Positions 28,219 to 36,756 of a stretch of DNA of 64,000 bases are shown piece after piece. The translations under genes and the position numbers were made by a program. The notes beneath the pieces are model-generated. The model was given only the letters and a program-made list of their open reading frames with translations. It was not told the origin of the DNA and did no database searches. Each line of letters begins with the position of its first letter. Positions within the stretch are counted from its first letter, which is position 1. Source of the stretch: Billgrantia endophytica. GTDB lineage: Bacteria > Pseudomonadota > Gammaproteobacteria > Pseudomonadales > Halomonadaceae. Location of the stretch: assembly GCF_002879615.1 (NCBI RefSeq), contig NZ_PNRF01000037.1, forward strand, positions 124,001-188,000, given 5' to 3'.

Positions 28219-29538
28219 CTAGCCATACAGCACGCCCGGCAGCCAGAAGACGATATCCGGCACCACGTAGAGGATGAACATGGCCACGAACACCATCAGC
28301 AGGAAGGGAGTGACGCCGAGGAAGATGTCGTTGAGTTCGACTCCCTTGGGGGCGACACCCTTGAGATAGAACGCCGACATGGCCATGGGCGGCGTCATGA
28401 ACGACGTCTGGATGTTCAACGCCACCAGCACGCCGAAGAACAGTGGATCGATGCCGAACATGTACAGCAGCGGCAGGAAGATCGGCACGAAGATGATGAT
28501 GATCTCGGTCCACTCCAGCGGCCAGCCGAGCAGGAAGATCATCAACTGAGCCAGCAACAGGAATTGTAGCGGTGTCAGCGCCAGCCCGCTGATCCAGTGC
28601 TCGATCAACGAGTGACCGTCGAGCAGCGAGAACACCGAGGAGAAGATCCAGGAACCGACGAACAGCCAGCACACCATGGCGCTGGTACGCGCGGTGAGGA
28701 ACACCGCCTCGCGCAGCCGGGCCAGGGTCAGCTGCCGGTAGGCCGCTGCCAGCAGGATGGCCCCCAGCGCCCCGATTCCAGCCGCTTCATGGGGCGTGGC
28801 CAGACCGAACAGGATCGCTCCCAGCACCGACATGATCAGGACGAACAGGGGGACGAAAGAGGTCAGCAATCCCCAGTAGACCCGCCCCAGCGGCACATTC
28901 AGTTTCTCGGCGGAAAGCTTGGGCGCCACCTTGGGGTTGATCATCGCCCGGCCCATCACATAGACGATGTACAGCCCCGCCAGCAGCAGGCCCGGCAGCA
29001 GCGCCGCGGCATAGAGTCGTACCACCGACACCCCTGCCATTGCCCCGTAGAGGATCAGCATGATGCTCGGCGGAATCAGGATGCCGAGACACCCCCCCGC
29101 ACAGATCACCCCACTGGACAGACGCTTGTCGTAGCCGGCGTTGAGCATGGCCGGCAGTGCCAACAGGCCCATCAGCGTTACGACGGCCCCCACGATGCCC
29201 GTTGCCGTGGCAAAGAGGGCACAGGTGGCCAGGCTGGCCACTGCCAGTGAAGCCGGCATGCCGCGGGCCGCCAGTTGCAGGCTCAAGAACAACCTGTCGA
29301 GGATATTCGCCCGCTCGACCATGTATCCCATGAAAAGGAAGAGAGGCACCGCGATCAGCACGTCGTTGGACATGACGCCGTAGGCTCGCTGCACCAGCAG
29401 CGAGAAGATGATATCGCCGATGGCGAAGTAGCCGAACCCGATACCCATGGCGATCAGCGTGAAGGCGATGGGAAAGCCAAGCATGATCAGAATGACCAGT
29501 GTGCCCAGCATCAGGATACCGATTTCCGGTTCACTCAT
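28219..29538 (-). CDS. TRAP transporter large permease (DctM family)
   Basis: 439 residues with about 12 hydrophobic segments. DctM features include FLFMGYMVERANILDRLF, GGCLGILIPPSIMLILYGAMAGVSVVRLY and LNIQTSFMTPPMAMSAFYLKG near the C-terminus. It forms the sodium-driven membrane channel that takes substrate from the periplasmic binding protein encoded upstream (30232-31422), with the small subunit DctQ, which it overlaps by 4 nt. Last gene of its operon. The substrate depends on the binding protein. Confidence 0.93.
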   Translation of the reverse strand: MSEPEIGILMLGTLVILIMLGFPIAFTLIAMGIGFGYFAIGDIIFSLLVQRAYGVMSNDVLIAVPLFLFMGYMVERANILDRLFLSLQLAARGMPASLAVASLATCALFATATGIVGAVVTLMGLLALPAMLNAGYDKRLSSGVICAGGCLGILIPPSIMLILYGAMAGVSVVRLYAAALLPGLLLAGLYIVYVMGRAMINPKVAPKLSAEKLNVPLGRVYWGLLTSFVPLFVLIMSVLGAILFGLATPHEAAGIGALGAILLAAAYRQLTLARLREAVFLTARTSAMVCWLFVGSWIFSSVFSLLDGHSLIEHWISGLALTPLQFLLLAQLMIFLLGWPLEWTEIIIIFVPIFLPLLYMFGIDPLFFGVLVALNIQTSFMTPPMAMSAFYLKGVAPKGVELNDIFLGVTPFLLMVFVAMFILYVVPDIVFWLPGVLYG

Positions 29539-30131
29539 TGCCTGTTCTCCCCTGACTGTTTCCGGGCGGCGAGGATTTCATCCTGTTTGTTGATCGGAAT
29601 GGCGATCTCTTCCACATCGCCGAGGCGACGTGGCCATAGGCCGTTTTTCAGGCACAGGATGCAGCGGCTGACCTCGGCGACGCCCTGCAGCGCCAGCAGG
29701 GCGGCACAGGCGGGGATCACGAACTTGTAGGGGTAGATCGGCGGCCCCCCCGGGGTGTAGGAGCTATGCTCGTTCTGGCGCAAGGAGACGGAAAAGAAAT
29801 CCCAGCCGTAGAACAGCAAGGCAAAGATGCCCGGATAGAAAAAGACCAGATAGAGCGCGAGGTCCAAGCCTGCCTGGACCCGCAGCGGAAAGTGACGTGA
29901 GACCACGTCGGCCCGTACATGGGCATTGTGGGCCAGGGCATAGGCACCGCTCATCATGAACAGGGTGCCGTAGAGCATATAGCTGGTGTCATAGGCCCAG
30001 GTCGTCGGCGCTCCCATCGCGTAGCGCATGAAGACTTCGTAGCTGACCACGAAGGTCAGGATCAGGATCGCCCAGGCGAACGTCTTGCCCACCCAGGTAC
30101 TGACATGGTCAATGAAGAAGATGAAGCGCAT
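29535..30131 (-). CDS. TRAP transporter small permease (DctQ family)
   Basis: 198 residues with four hydrophobic segments, typical of DctQ; IDHVSTWVGKTFAWAILILTFVVSYEVFMRYAMGAPTTWAYD at the start is the usual DctQ TM1-TM2 region. It pairs with the large permease it overlaps by 4 nt. GAGGGG lies 5 nt before the ATG at 30131. A stem-loop (30148-30181) lies between this gene and the binding-protein gene. Confidence 0.9.
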   Translation of the reverse strand: MRFIFFIDHVSTWVGKTFAWAILILTFVVSYEVFMRYAMGAPTTWAYDTSYMLYGTLFMMSGAYALAHNAHVRADVVSRHFPLRVQAGLDLALYLVFFYPGIFALLFYGWDFFSVSLRQNEHSSYTPGGPPIYPYKFVIPACAALLALQGVAEVSRCILCLKNGLWPRRLGDVEEIAIPINKQDEILAARKQSGENRQ

Positions 30132-30147
30132 GCGAACCCCTCACCAA

Positions 30148-30181
30148 CGGCTGCATCACCATCGGACGGATGATGCAGCCG
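30148..30181 (-). promoter_or_regulatory. Intercistronic stem-loop between TRAP binding-protein and permease genes
   Basis: cggctgcatca (30148-30158) and tgatgcagccg (30171-30181) form an 11-bp perfect stem with a 12-base loop. It lies 50 bp after the dctP stop and just before the small-permease ribosome binding site. A direct repeat ccgagagacgga (starting 30179 and 30209) lies beside it. It is probably a 3'-protecting or partial-termination element; the other two TRAP operons carry equivalents. Confidence 0.65.
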
Positions 30182-30231
30182 AGAGACGGACCCGGCGCCC
30201 TCCTGGCACCGAGAGACGGACGGCCCATGGC

Positions 30232-31422
30232 CTAAAGGACGGTGGAGGTATCCGTTGGCAACTTTCCATAGAAGTGCTGGTAGGCGGGCTCCTTCGGCGT
30301 GTTCCCCTCGAGATGGAAACCCACTACACGCTCGCAGTACTCGCGCTGGTGGTCGACCACCTTCTTGAAGAACGGATTCCGGGACTCGCGCTCGATGACC
30401 ACATCCCACGCCTCGAGCTGGGCCTGGAGTACCGAGTCTGGCGTAATGTAGGTCTGCACGCCCTGCTCCTCGCGCATGCCGTTGAGGTCCCGCGGGTAGC
30501 GCTCCATCGCCTTCCAGTACATTTCAGATGAGGCCGCCTTGGCGGCGTATTCGAGGATCGCCTGGAATTCGTCGGGCAGGCTGTCGTGCCGGGTCTTGTT
30601 GAAGATGATCTCGAAGGCCTCGCAGTCCTGATGGTAGCTGCGCAGCATCCAGGTCTTGCTGACATCGGGGAAGCCGAGCAGGCGATCCGAGGAGGGGTTG
30701 TTGAACTCGGCCCCATCGAGCAGGCCGCGGTCCATGGCGGGCACGATGTCGCCGCCACCCATGATGGTCACCGCCGCGCCGAACTCGTTCATCAGATCGG
30801 CGCCGAGACCCACCGTGCGGTACTTGAGACCGCGCAGGTCGTCGGCGCTGGTGATCGGCTCCTTGAACCAACCCAGGGCCTGGGTCGGCATGGGCCCGGT
30901 CTGGTAGCCTACCAGCGGCAGCTCCAGCATCTCCAGCAGCTCGGCATACAGTTCACTGCCACCACCGGTCCAGAACCAGGCCAGGAACTGATGTGCATCC
31001 CACCCAAAGGGCGGTGGAGTGCCGAACAGCGAAAACGCCTTGTGCTTGCCGTACCAGTAGGCCGTCACCCCATGACCGCCATCCAGTGCACCAGAGATGA
31101 CCGCGTCCTGCAGTTGCAGCGCCCCCACCACCGCGCCGGCCGGTAACAGGTTGAGCCGCAGCCGACCACCGGACATCTCGTTGACGATGCGTACGTAATC
31201 GCCGGCAAACTCATGAAAGATATCCTGGTTCGGCCAGGTGCTCTGGAAGCGCAGCGTGGTGGTCTGGGCCACGGCTATGCTGGGAAAGCCTACGGCCGCA
31301 ACGGCGCCGGCTCCTACTGCTGCGGCGGAACCCGTAAGGAAGCGGCGGCGCGATTGGCGATCGATGGCGGTGACTGTCTTGCTTTCGTCCGACTGAGCGG
31401 CCGGTGTCTGATCGTGTGCCAT
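30232..31422 (-). CDS. TRAP transporter periplasmic binding protein, Tat-exported, keto-acid-type (TakP-like)
   Basis: 396 residues. The N-terminus carries a twin-arginine signal (SRRRFLTGSAAAVGAGAVAAVGFPSIAVA, RR at about 25-26), so it is exported folded. The mature part is the DctP fold with TLRFQSTWPN, WYGKHKAFSLFGTPPPFGW, LRGLKYRTVGLGADLM and GGDIVPAMDRGLLDGAEF, similar to the TakP/keto-acid-binding branch; Tat export is common in that branch. The substrate is therefore probably a small 2-oxo or hydroxy acid, sometimes with a metal ion; this is inference. First gene of the operon, divergent from betT. CGGAG lies before the ATG at 31422. Confidence 0.87.
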   Translation of the reverse strand: MAHDQTPAAQSDESKTVTAIDRQSRRRFLTGSAAAVGAGAVAAVGFPSIAVAQTTTLRFQSTWPNQDIFHEFAGDYVRIVNEMSGGRLRLNLLPAGAVVGALQLQDAVISGALDGGHGVTAYWYGKHKAFSLFGTPPPFGWDAHQFLAWFWTGGGSELYAELLEMLELPLVGYQTGPMPTQALGWFKEPITSADDLRGLKYRTVGLGADLMNEFGAAVTIMGGGDIVPAMDRGLLDGAEFNNPSSDRLLGFPDVSKTWMLRSYHQDCEAFEIIFNKTRHDSLPDEFQAILEYAAKAASSEMYWKAMERYPRDLNGMREEQGVQTYITPDSVLQAQLEAWDVVIERESRNPFFKKVVDHQREYCERVVGFHLEGNTPKEPAYQHFYGKLPTDTSTVL

Positions 31423-31860
31423 TGGGTACTCCGGAAATTATCGTTGTTCTGGTGTGTACCCGACAGGCCGAGCTGCGGCCTGATCGGTCGTCCCGAAGGC
31501 ATCCCTGTCACCGCTGGCGCGGCACGCTCAAGCTACCTGCTTGCAGTCGGTTACATTATGTATAGCCGGGGCAACAGCTTATGCAAGACGTTTCCCCCCT
31601 TTTCTTGACAGTCGATGGCAGGACAGGACACGGGGTTGAAGCCTTGGCAGGATATGCGTATTTTATTTGAACGTTCATTTAAAAAAACGACCCCCGTCTT
31701 GGCATCATGGGTCCTTGTCAACCGCACCAGAAAGGGACCGACCGGCCTGTAGCCCGGCTTGATCCAGGCGTGCTTTCGATTGTGCGGAACAATCCACAGC
31801 GCGTCTCGCAGCCAAAGAAAAGACGGGAGGTATGTATCCACCAGACAGGAGTTCGCCTGC
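31423..31860. other. 438-bp divergent intergenic region between TRAP dctP and betT
   Basis: No gene is supported. The part near betT is AT-rich and carries the promoter/operator described separately (31636-31677). A second TTGACA at 31605-31610 has no good -10 at the right distance. The part near dctP must hold the minus-strand TRAP promoter, which is not recognised. Confidence 0.6.
31636..31677 (+). promoter_or_regulatory. Sigma-70-like promoter with BetI-like operator for betT
   Basis: TTGAAG (31636-31641), a 17-bp spacer and TATTTT (31659-31664) form a good promoter. The perfect palindrome TGAACGTTCA (31668-31677) covers the expected transcription start. BetI repressors, which respond to choline, bind TTGAACGTTCAA-like sites in gammaproteobacteria, so choline-responsive repression is likely. 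No betI gene is in this window. Confidence 0.65.
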
Positions 31861-33906
31861 ATGGCGCACGACAATCCTCCCGGACGACGCGACCGGCTCA
31901 ATGCCGTGGTGTTCCACGGCTCGGTATCCGGCATCCTGGTTTTTCTCATTCTCACCATGATTTATACCGAGGAGGCCGGGGCCTTCTTCGACACCGGACT
32001 GGCCTGGGTCAGCCAAACCTTCGGCTGGTACTACATGCTGGCCATCGTGGCCTATCTAGTCTTCGTGATACTGATCGGCTGCTCGCGCTTCGGCAGTATA
32101 CGTCTGGGCCCCGACCACTCCCGGCCCGAGTTCTCACTGCTCTCCTGGTCCGCGATGCTGTTCGCCGCGGGTATCGGCATCGATCTGCTGTTCTTCAGTG
32201 TTGCCGAGCCGGTGGCCCATTACCTGGCACCGCCGGACATGACACCGGAAAGTCAGGAGGCGATGCGTGCCGCCGTGGTGCAAACCTTCATGCACTGGGG
32301 GCTGTCGGGCTGGGGTCTCTACGTGCTGGTGGGAATGGCACTGGCCTACTTCAGCTATCGCCATCGTCTGCCACTGGCCATCCGCAGCGCACTCTATCCA
32401 CTACTGGGCAAGCGCATCCATGGTCCCATCGGACACGCCGTGGATATCACGGCCGTTATCTCGACCGTTTTCGGTATCGCCACCAGCCTGGGTATCGGCG
32501 TGATGCAGCTCAATTACGGGCTCGCCTATATGTTCGATGTGCCCGAAAGCCTCTCTGTCCAGGTGCTGCTGATCGGCCTGGTCGTGATATTGGCCACTAT
32601 TTCAGTGGTCAGCGGCGTGGAAAAGGGCATCCGCCGTCTGTCGGAATTCAATATGCTCCTGGCACTGGCCCTGCTGCTGTTCGTGCTGTTCCAGGGTCAC
32701 ACTCTGCAATTGCTCGACATGGCGGTGAACAATATCGGTGACTACCTGGCCGGCTTCGTGGCGAAGAGCTTCGATACCTACGCCTTCGCGGGTGAGGAAG
32801 CCAACGAGTGGAAGATGTGGTGGACGATCTTCTTCTGGGGCTGGTGGATCGCCTGGACACCGTTCGTCGGCCTGTTTCTGGCACGTATCTCACGTGGGCG
32901 TACGATTCGCGAATTCGTCGCCGGGGCGCTCGGTATCCCGTTGGCCTTCATGATGGTGTGGATGTCGGTATTCGGTAACAGTGGCATCGATCTGGTCGCC
33001 AACCAGGGGATCATCGAACTCGGCGAACAAGCGCTGAACACCCCCCAGACCACGATGTATACCCTGCTGGAGCACTACCCCTACATGGGCCTGACTGCCG
33101 CAGTAGTCACCGTGCTGGGTATCGTCTTCTTCATCACATCGGCGGATTCAGGGGCCCTGGTACTGGCCAACTTCACCTCGATCCTGTCCGACGTGAACCA
33201 TGATGCCCCGGTATCCCTGCGCATCTTCTGGTCGGCTGTCATTGGCCTGGTCACGGTTGCCCTGTTGATGGCCGGTGGCCTGGCGGCCCTTCAGAGCGCC
33301 GTCGTCGTCACTGCCCTGCCCTTCTCGCTGGTGCTCTTCGCTATCATGCTGGGCATGGTCAAGGCATTGAAGCTGGAAGGCCGCAAGGCGGAAGCGCGGC
33401 GCCAGATCGCCGGGACCGCTCCTGGCGGTGACTGGCGCGAACGTCTCGACCGGGCACTGGACACTTCCACCCGAGCCGGGGCTGCCGCCACCATCGAACA
33501 TGCCATCCGTCCGGCACTGACCCAGTTCGCCCAGGAACTGGAGAGTCGCGGCCAGAGCGCCAATGTCACCGAGGCACATATCGAAGGCGAGCCGCTATCG
33601 AGCCTTACCCTGCAAGTGGACCTGGAGAATGCGGCAAGCTTCGTCTATCAGGTGAGCCCCCACCGGATGCGTACCCCGAGCTTCCTGCCGGCCGATGACG
33701 ACTACTATGTACGCCTCGATGTCTACCTCTCCGAAGGGGGGCTGGAGAAGGATCTCAATGGCTATACCCGAGGCCAGGTGATCGGTGACGTACTGTCGGA
33801 GTACGAGCGTCACCTGCATTTCCTGGCGCTTGCCGGTCAAGGCGGCTCCGTGCAGGCAATGCCCGGCTCCGTGGGTGAGCCTCCGCTGGAGGCGGCCCGA
33901 TCCTGA
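31861..33906 (+). CDS. betT: BCCT-family choline/betaine transporter, BetT-like
   Basis: 681 residues with 12 predicted membrane segments (about 15-510) and a long hydrophilic C-terminal domain (about 520-681). The BCCT signature is in WWTIFFWGWWIAWTPFVGLFLARISRGRTIREF, and the sodium/betaine path region in GIATSLGIGVMQLNYGL. E. coli BetT (choline, proton-driven) also has about 677 residues with a long C-terminal tail for osmotic control. AGGAG lies 9 nt before ATG 31861; the frame is open to 31759 without homology. The BetI-like operator supports choline uptake for glycine betaine synthesis, the other main solute besides ectoine. Confidence 0.9.
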   Translation: MAHDNPPGRRDRLNAVVFHGSVSGILVFLILTMIYTEEAGAFFDTGLAWVSQTFGWYYMLAIVAYLVFVILIGCSRFGSIRLGPDHSRPEFSLLSWSAMLFAAGIGIDLLFFSVAEPVAHYLAPPDMTPESQEAMRAAVVQTFMHWGLSGWGLYVLVGMALAYFSYRHRLPLAIRSALYPLLGKRIHGPIGHAVDITAVISTVFGIATSLGIGVMQLNYGLAYMFDVPESLSVQVLLIGLVVILATISVVSGVEKGIRRLSEFNMLLALALLLFVLFQGHTLQLLDMAVNNIGDYLAGFVAKSFDTYAFAGEEANEWKMWWTIFFWGWWIAWTPFVGLFLARISRGRTIREFVAGALGIPLAFMMVWMSVFGNSGIDLVANQGIIELGEQALNTPQTTMYTLLEHYPYMGLTAAVVTVLGIVFFITSADSGALVLANFTSILSDVNHDAPVSLRIFWSAVIGLVTVALLMAGGLAALQSAVVVTALPFSLVLFAIMLGMVKALKLEGRKAEARRQIAGTAPGGDWRERLDRALDTSTRAGAAATIEHAIRPALTQFAQELESRGQSANVTEAHIEGEPLSSLTLQVDLENAASFVYQVSPHRMRTPSFLPADDDYYVRLDVYLSEGGLEKDLNGYTRGQVIGDVLSEYERHLHFLALAGQGGSVQAMPGSVGEPPLEAARS

Positions 33907-34054
33907 CTGGGTTCCTGGGGTCTGCAGCATCGGAACGGCGTCTCCCCCGGCGGGGTTTTCATTGCTCTTCGCCCGCCTCATACCTTGGCCGCCTTGTGGC
34001 AAGCCGTTGCCACGGCGTAGCGTAATGAACCACAGTTCGTCATCAGGAACCGTC

Positions 34055-35800
34055 ATGTCTCTCCATCGCGACAAGTCCAGTTACCACCTCCCTGTCCCCG
34101 GCAGCGCCCTGATCTCGGCATGGCGTGAAGGCTACGGGCTGGCCGAGTTGAAGCGCGACCTGATGGCCGGCCTGACCATCGGCATCGTCGCCGTGCCGCT
34201 CTCCATGGCCCTGGCCATCGCCACGGGCGTGCCTCCCCAGCATGGGCTTTATACCGCCATCGTAGCCGGCGCCATCATTGCACTGACCGGCGGCTCACGC
34301 TTCAATATCTCCGGCCCCACCGCCGCCTTCGTGGTGATCCTGTTTCCCATCGTCGCCAGCCATGGTATCGGCGGGCTACTGATCGCCACCCTGATGGCAG
34401 GCATGATCCTGGTGGCACTGGGGCTGGCCCGTCTGGGTAGCCTCATACAGTTCGTGCCCTACCCGGTGGTGCTGGGTTTCACCGCCGGCATCGCGGTCGT
34501 GATAGCACTGCTGCAGATACCGGACTTCCTGGGCCTGGCCGGGGTCGAACTCGGCGATAGCACGCTCGACAACCTGGCCGTGATCGCCCGCGCCGTGCCG
34601 ACCCTGGCGCCCGCCGAACTGGGGGTGGGCCTGGTCACGCTGGCCACCCTGATTCTCTGGCCGCGCCTCAAGCTACCGGTGCCGGCGCCCCTGGCCGGGC
34701 TGCTCATCGGTACGCTGGCCGCGTTGGCGATCAACCCGCTGGGGGTCGAAATCGATACCATCGCATCACGCTTCACCTGGGAGTTCCAAGGACAGAGCGG
34801 CAACGGTATCCCGCCCTTCGCTCCCGGCCTGGTCGTACCATGGCGCCTGCCGGGACCGGATGGCACCCCCCTGGTGGTGGACTTCGCGCTCATTCGCGAA
34901 CTGCTCGGCCCGGCACTGGCGATTGCCATGCTGGCGGCCATCGAATCGCTGCTCTGTGCGGTCGTCGCGGATGGCCTGACCCGTACCCGACATGACCCCA
35001 ATGCCGAATTGGTGGGACAGGGGGTGGGCAACATGGTGGTACCCTTCTTCGGCGGCATCACGGCCACCGCGGCGCTGGCTCGCACCGCCACCAATATCCG
35101 CAGCGGTGCCTTTTCGCCGGTCGCCGCCGTGGTGCACTCGCTGGTGGTGCTGCTGGCGGTAGTGGCATTCGCCGGCGTGCTGGGGCTCGTCCCCATGGCG
35201 GCACTGGCGGCACTGCTGTTCATCATTGCCTGGAACATGAGCGAGGCACGCCACTTCGCCCATACCTTGAAGAGCGCCCCGGGCAGCGACGTCGCCATAC
35301 TCGTGATCTGCTTCGTGCTGACCGTGATCTTCGACATGGTGCTGGCGGTAGCGGTGGGGATCGGTCTCGCCGCGGCGCTGTTCATCCGACGCATGGCCGG
35401 GCTTACCCATGCCCGCCGGCTCGAACCCGGCGACAGTGACCAGGCCAGGGACCTGCCGCGGCAAGTCGCTCTCTATGACGTCAATGGCCCCCTCTTCTTC
35501 GGCGCTGCCGAGAAAGCCATCTCATCGCTGCGCGTGGTGGACCCGGAAGTGAAAGTGGTGATGCTGGACATGCGCGACGTACCGAGCCTCGACACCACCG
35601 CCATCGTCGCCCTGCAATCGCTGGTCGAGGAGCTACGCACACGGGAAGTGGGGCTGATCTTCATCGCCATGCCGGCACGCATGGTGATGAAGCTGCGCCG
35701 TGCCGGACTCTACCGGGAAACCGGACGGCTCGCCGCCGTGCGCCACCTGGATCATGCCCGTCGCCTGGCCGACCATTGGCTGGCCGAGCGGGAGACGTGA
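34055..35800 (+). CDS. SulP-family anion transporter with STAS domain
   Basis: 581 residues. The membrane domain (about 25-430) shows GLTIGIVAVPLSMALAIATGVPPQHGLYTAIVAG and SRFNISGPTAAFVVIL, the conserved SulP start; AAIESLLCAVVADGLTRTRHDPNAELVGQGVGN is the TM8 signature. The C-terminal STAS domain (about 460-565) has MLDMRDVPSLDTTAIVAL. It resembles the DauA/YchM branch, which transports C4-dicarboxylates, while others carry sulfate or bicarbonate, so substrate is open. ATG 34055 has AGGAA 5 nt upstream; ATG 34025 is in frame. Single gene, ending 1 bp from the convergent yjbQ. Confidence 0.9.
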   Translation: MSLHRDKSSYHLPVPGSALISAWREGYGLAELKRDLMAGLTIGIVAVPLSMALAIATGVPPQHGLYTAIVAGAIIALTGGSRFNISGPTAAFVVILFPIVASHGIGGLLIATLMAGMILVALGLARLGSLIQFVPYPVVLGFTAGIAVVIALLQIPDFLGLAGVELGDSTLDNLAVIARAVPTLAPAELGVGLVTLATLILWPRLKLPVPAPLAGLLIGTLAALAINPLGVEIDTIASRFTWEFQGQSGNGIPPFAPGLVVPWRLPGPDGTPLVVDFALIRELLGPALAIAMLAAIESLLCAVVADGLTRTRHDPNAELVGQGVGNMVVPFFGGITATAALARTATNIRSGAFSPVAAVVHSLVVLLAVVAFAGVLGLVPMAALAALLFIIAWNMSEARHFAHTLKSAPGSDVAILVICFVLTVIFDMVLAVAVGIGLAAALFIRRMAGLTHARRLEPGDSDQARDLPRQVALYDVNGPLFFGAAEKAISSLRVVDPEVKVVMLDMRDVPSLDTTAIVALQSLVEELRTREVGLIFIAMPARMVMKLRRAGLYRETGRLAAVRHLDHARRLADHWLAERET

Positions 35801-35801
35801 A

Positions 35802-36218
35802 TCACTCCCCCTGGAAGGTGGCGATCAGCCGACGGGAGCCGCCATCGTCGCGATGCTCACCAAGCCAGATACCCTGCCAGGTGCCCAGCGCCAGGCGGCC
35901 GTCGCGCACCGCCAGGCTCAACTGGGTGCCGAGCAGGCTGGCACAGACATGGGCCGGCATGTCGTCGGGACCTTCCAGAGTGTGGCGAAAATAGGGCAGG
36001 TCGCCGGGAATGCGATCCCGCAGGAAGGCGTCCATATCGTGGCGAACATCCGGATCGGCATTCTCGTTGAGGGTCAGCGATGCCGAGGTGTGCAGCAGTT
36101 GCAGGTGCAGCAGGCCCACCGATACCTCACGCAGCCATGGCAGGCCGGCGACCTCCCCGGTAATCAGATGAAAGCCGCGAGAACGCGGCGTCAAGCGCAG
36201 CTCCTGCTGTTTCCACAT
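35802..36218 (-). CDS. yjbQ: YjbQ-family (UPF0047) protein
   Basis: 138 residues, complete. Family motifs: RGFHLITGEV near the start, LLHLQLLHTSASLTLNENADPDVRHDM in the middle, and LALGTWQGIWLGEHRDDGGSRRLIATFQGE at the end, a very conserved YjbQ tail. Members were reported to have weak thiamin-phosphate-synthase-like activity; the real role is unclear. It ends 1 bp from the convergent SulP stop, so the two mRNAs would overlap. The ATG at 36218 lacks a strong ribosome binding site. Confidence 0.9.
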   Translation of the reverse strand: MWKQQELRLTPRSRGFHLITGEVAGLPWLREVSVGLLHLQLLHTSASLTLNENADPDVRHDMDAFLRDRIPGDLPYFRHTLEGPDDMPAHVCASLLGTQLSLAVRDGRLALGTWQGIWLGEHRDDGGSRRLIATFQGE

Positions 36219-36324
36219 GGTCAGTACCCTGGGGTGAGTGTTGTCGCCATGCTAGCGAAGTTCATGCTCCCTCGACCAGTTCGAAACGCGCCAGTTGGGT
36301 GGCTCGCACGCTGACCTCCGCCCC

Positions 36325-36756
36325 TTAGTCGGTGCCACGCCGACGCTCCCAAATCAGATGCACGGCCAGCGGCGCCAGCACCACGGCGGGCACCAGCAGC
36401 GTGAAACCGACCCGGGCATGATAGACCGACGACAGCACGTTCTGCTCAATGGCCACCACGCTACTGGCGATGCCGATGGCAACGGCCGCCAGCACCAGCA
36501 CGAACCAAACCAGATGCGCCCGACGCAGGCTGCTGACACCGAAGCGCAGGAAGCCCACCGCAAGCCGCCAGGCCGCCAGGATGCCGAGCAGCTTGACCAG
36601 CATGCCCAAATCGAACGCCAGCAGCGTCGCTTGCATCTGCGGAATCGGGTAGGCCACATAGGTGAGCGGAACGAGCAGCGCCATCAGCAGGGTCAGCGGC
36701 AGGAGCAGCAGCACTACCTCGGCGAGCACTATCCACTTTCTGCCAGCCAGCATCAT
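36325..36756 (-). CDS. Small four-helix membrane protein, function unknown
   Basis: 143 residues with four hydrophobic segments (about 10-33, 42-66, 80-104 and 113-135) and a basic tail (WERRRGTD). No family is recognised with confidence; the layout resembles DUF2214-type membrane proteins. Its start overlaps the end of the upstream hydrolase gene by 4 nt, so they are translationally coupled. The partner is an exported lipoprotein, which suggests a joint envelope role. Confidence 0.65.
   Translation of the reverse strand: MMLAGRKWIVLAEVVLLLLPLTLLMALLVPLTYVAYPIPQMQATLLAFDLGMLVKLLGILAAWRLAVGFLRFGVSSLRRAHLVWFVLVLAAVAIGIASSVVAIEQNVLSSVYHARVGFTLLVPAVVLAPLAVHLIWERRRGTD

Noticed and set aside
28219-31422. 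Ectoine-specific TRAP transporter (TeaABC/UehABC)
   Set aside because: The binding protein resembles the Tat-exported keto-acid branch rather than TeaA/UehA, and it is not adjacent to the doe cluster.
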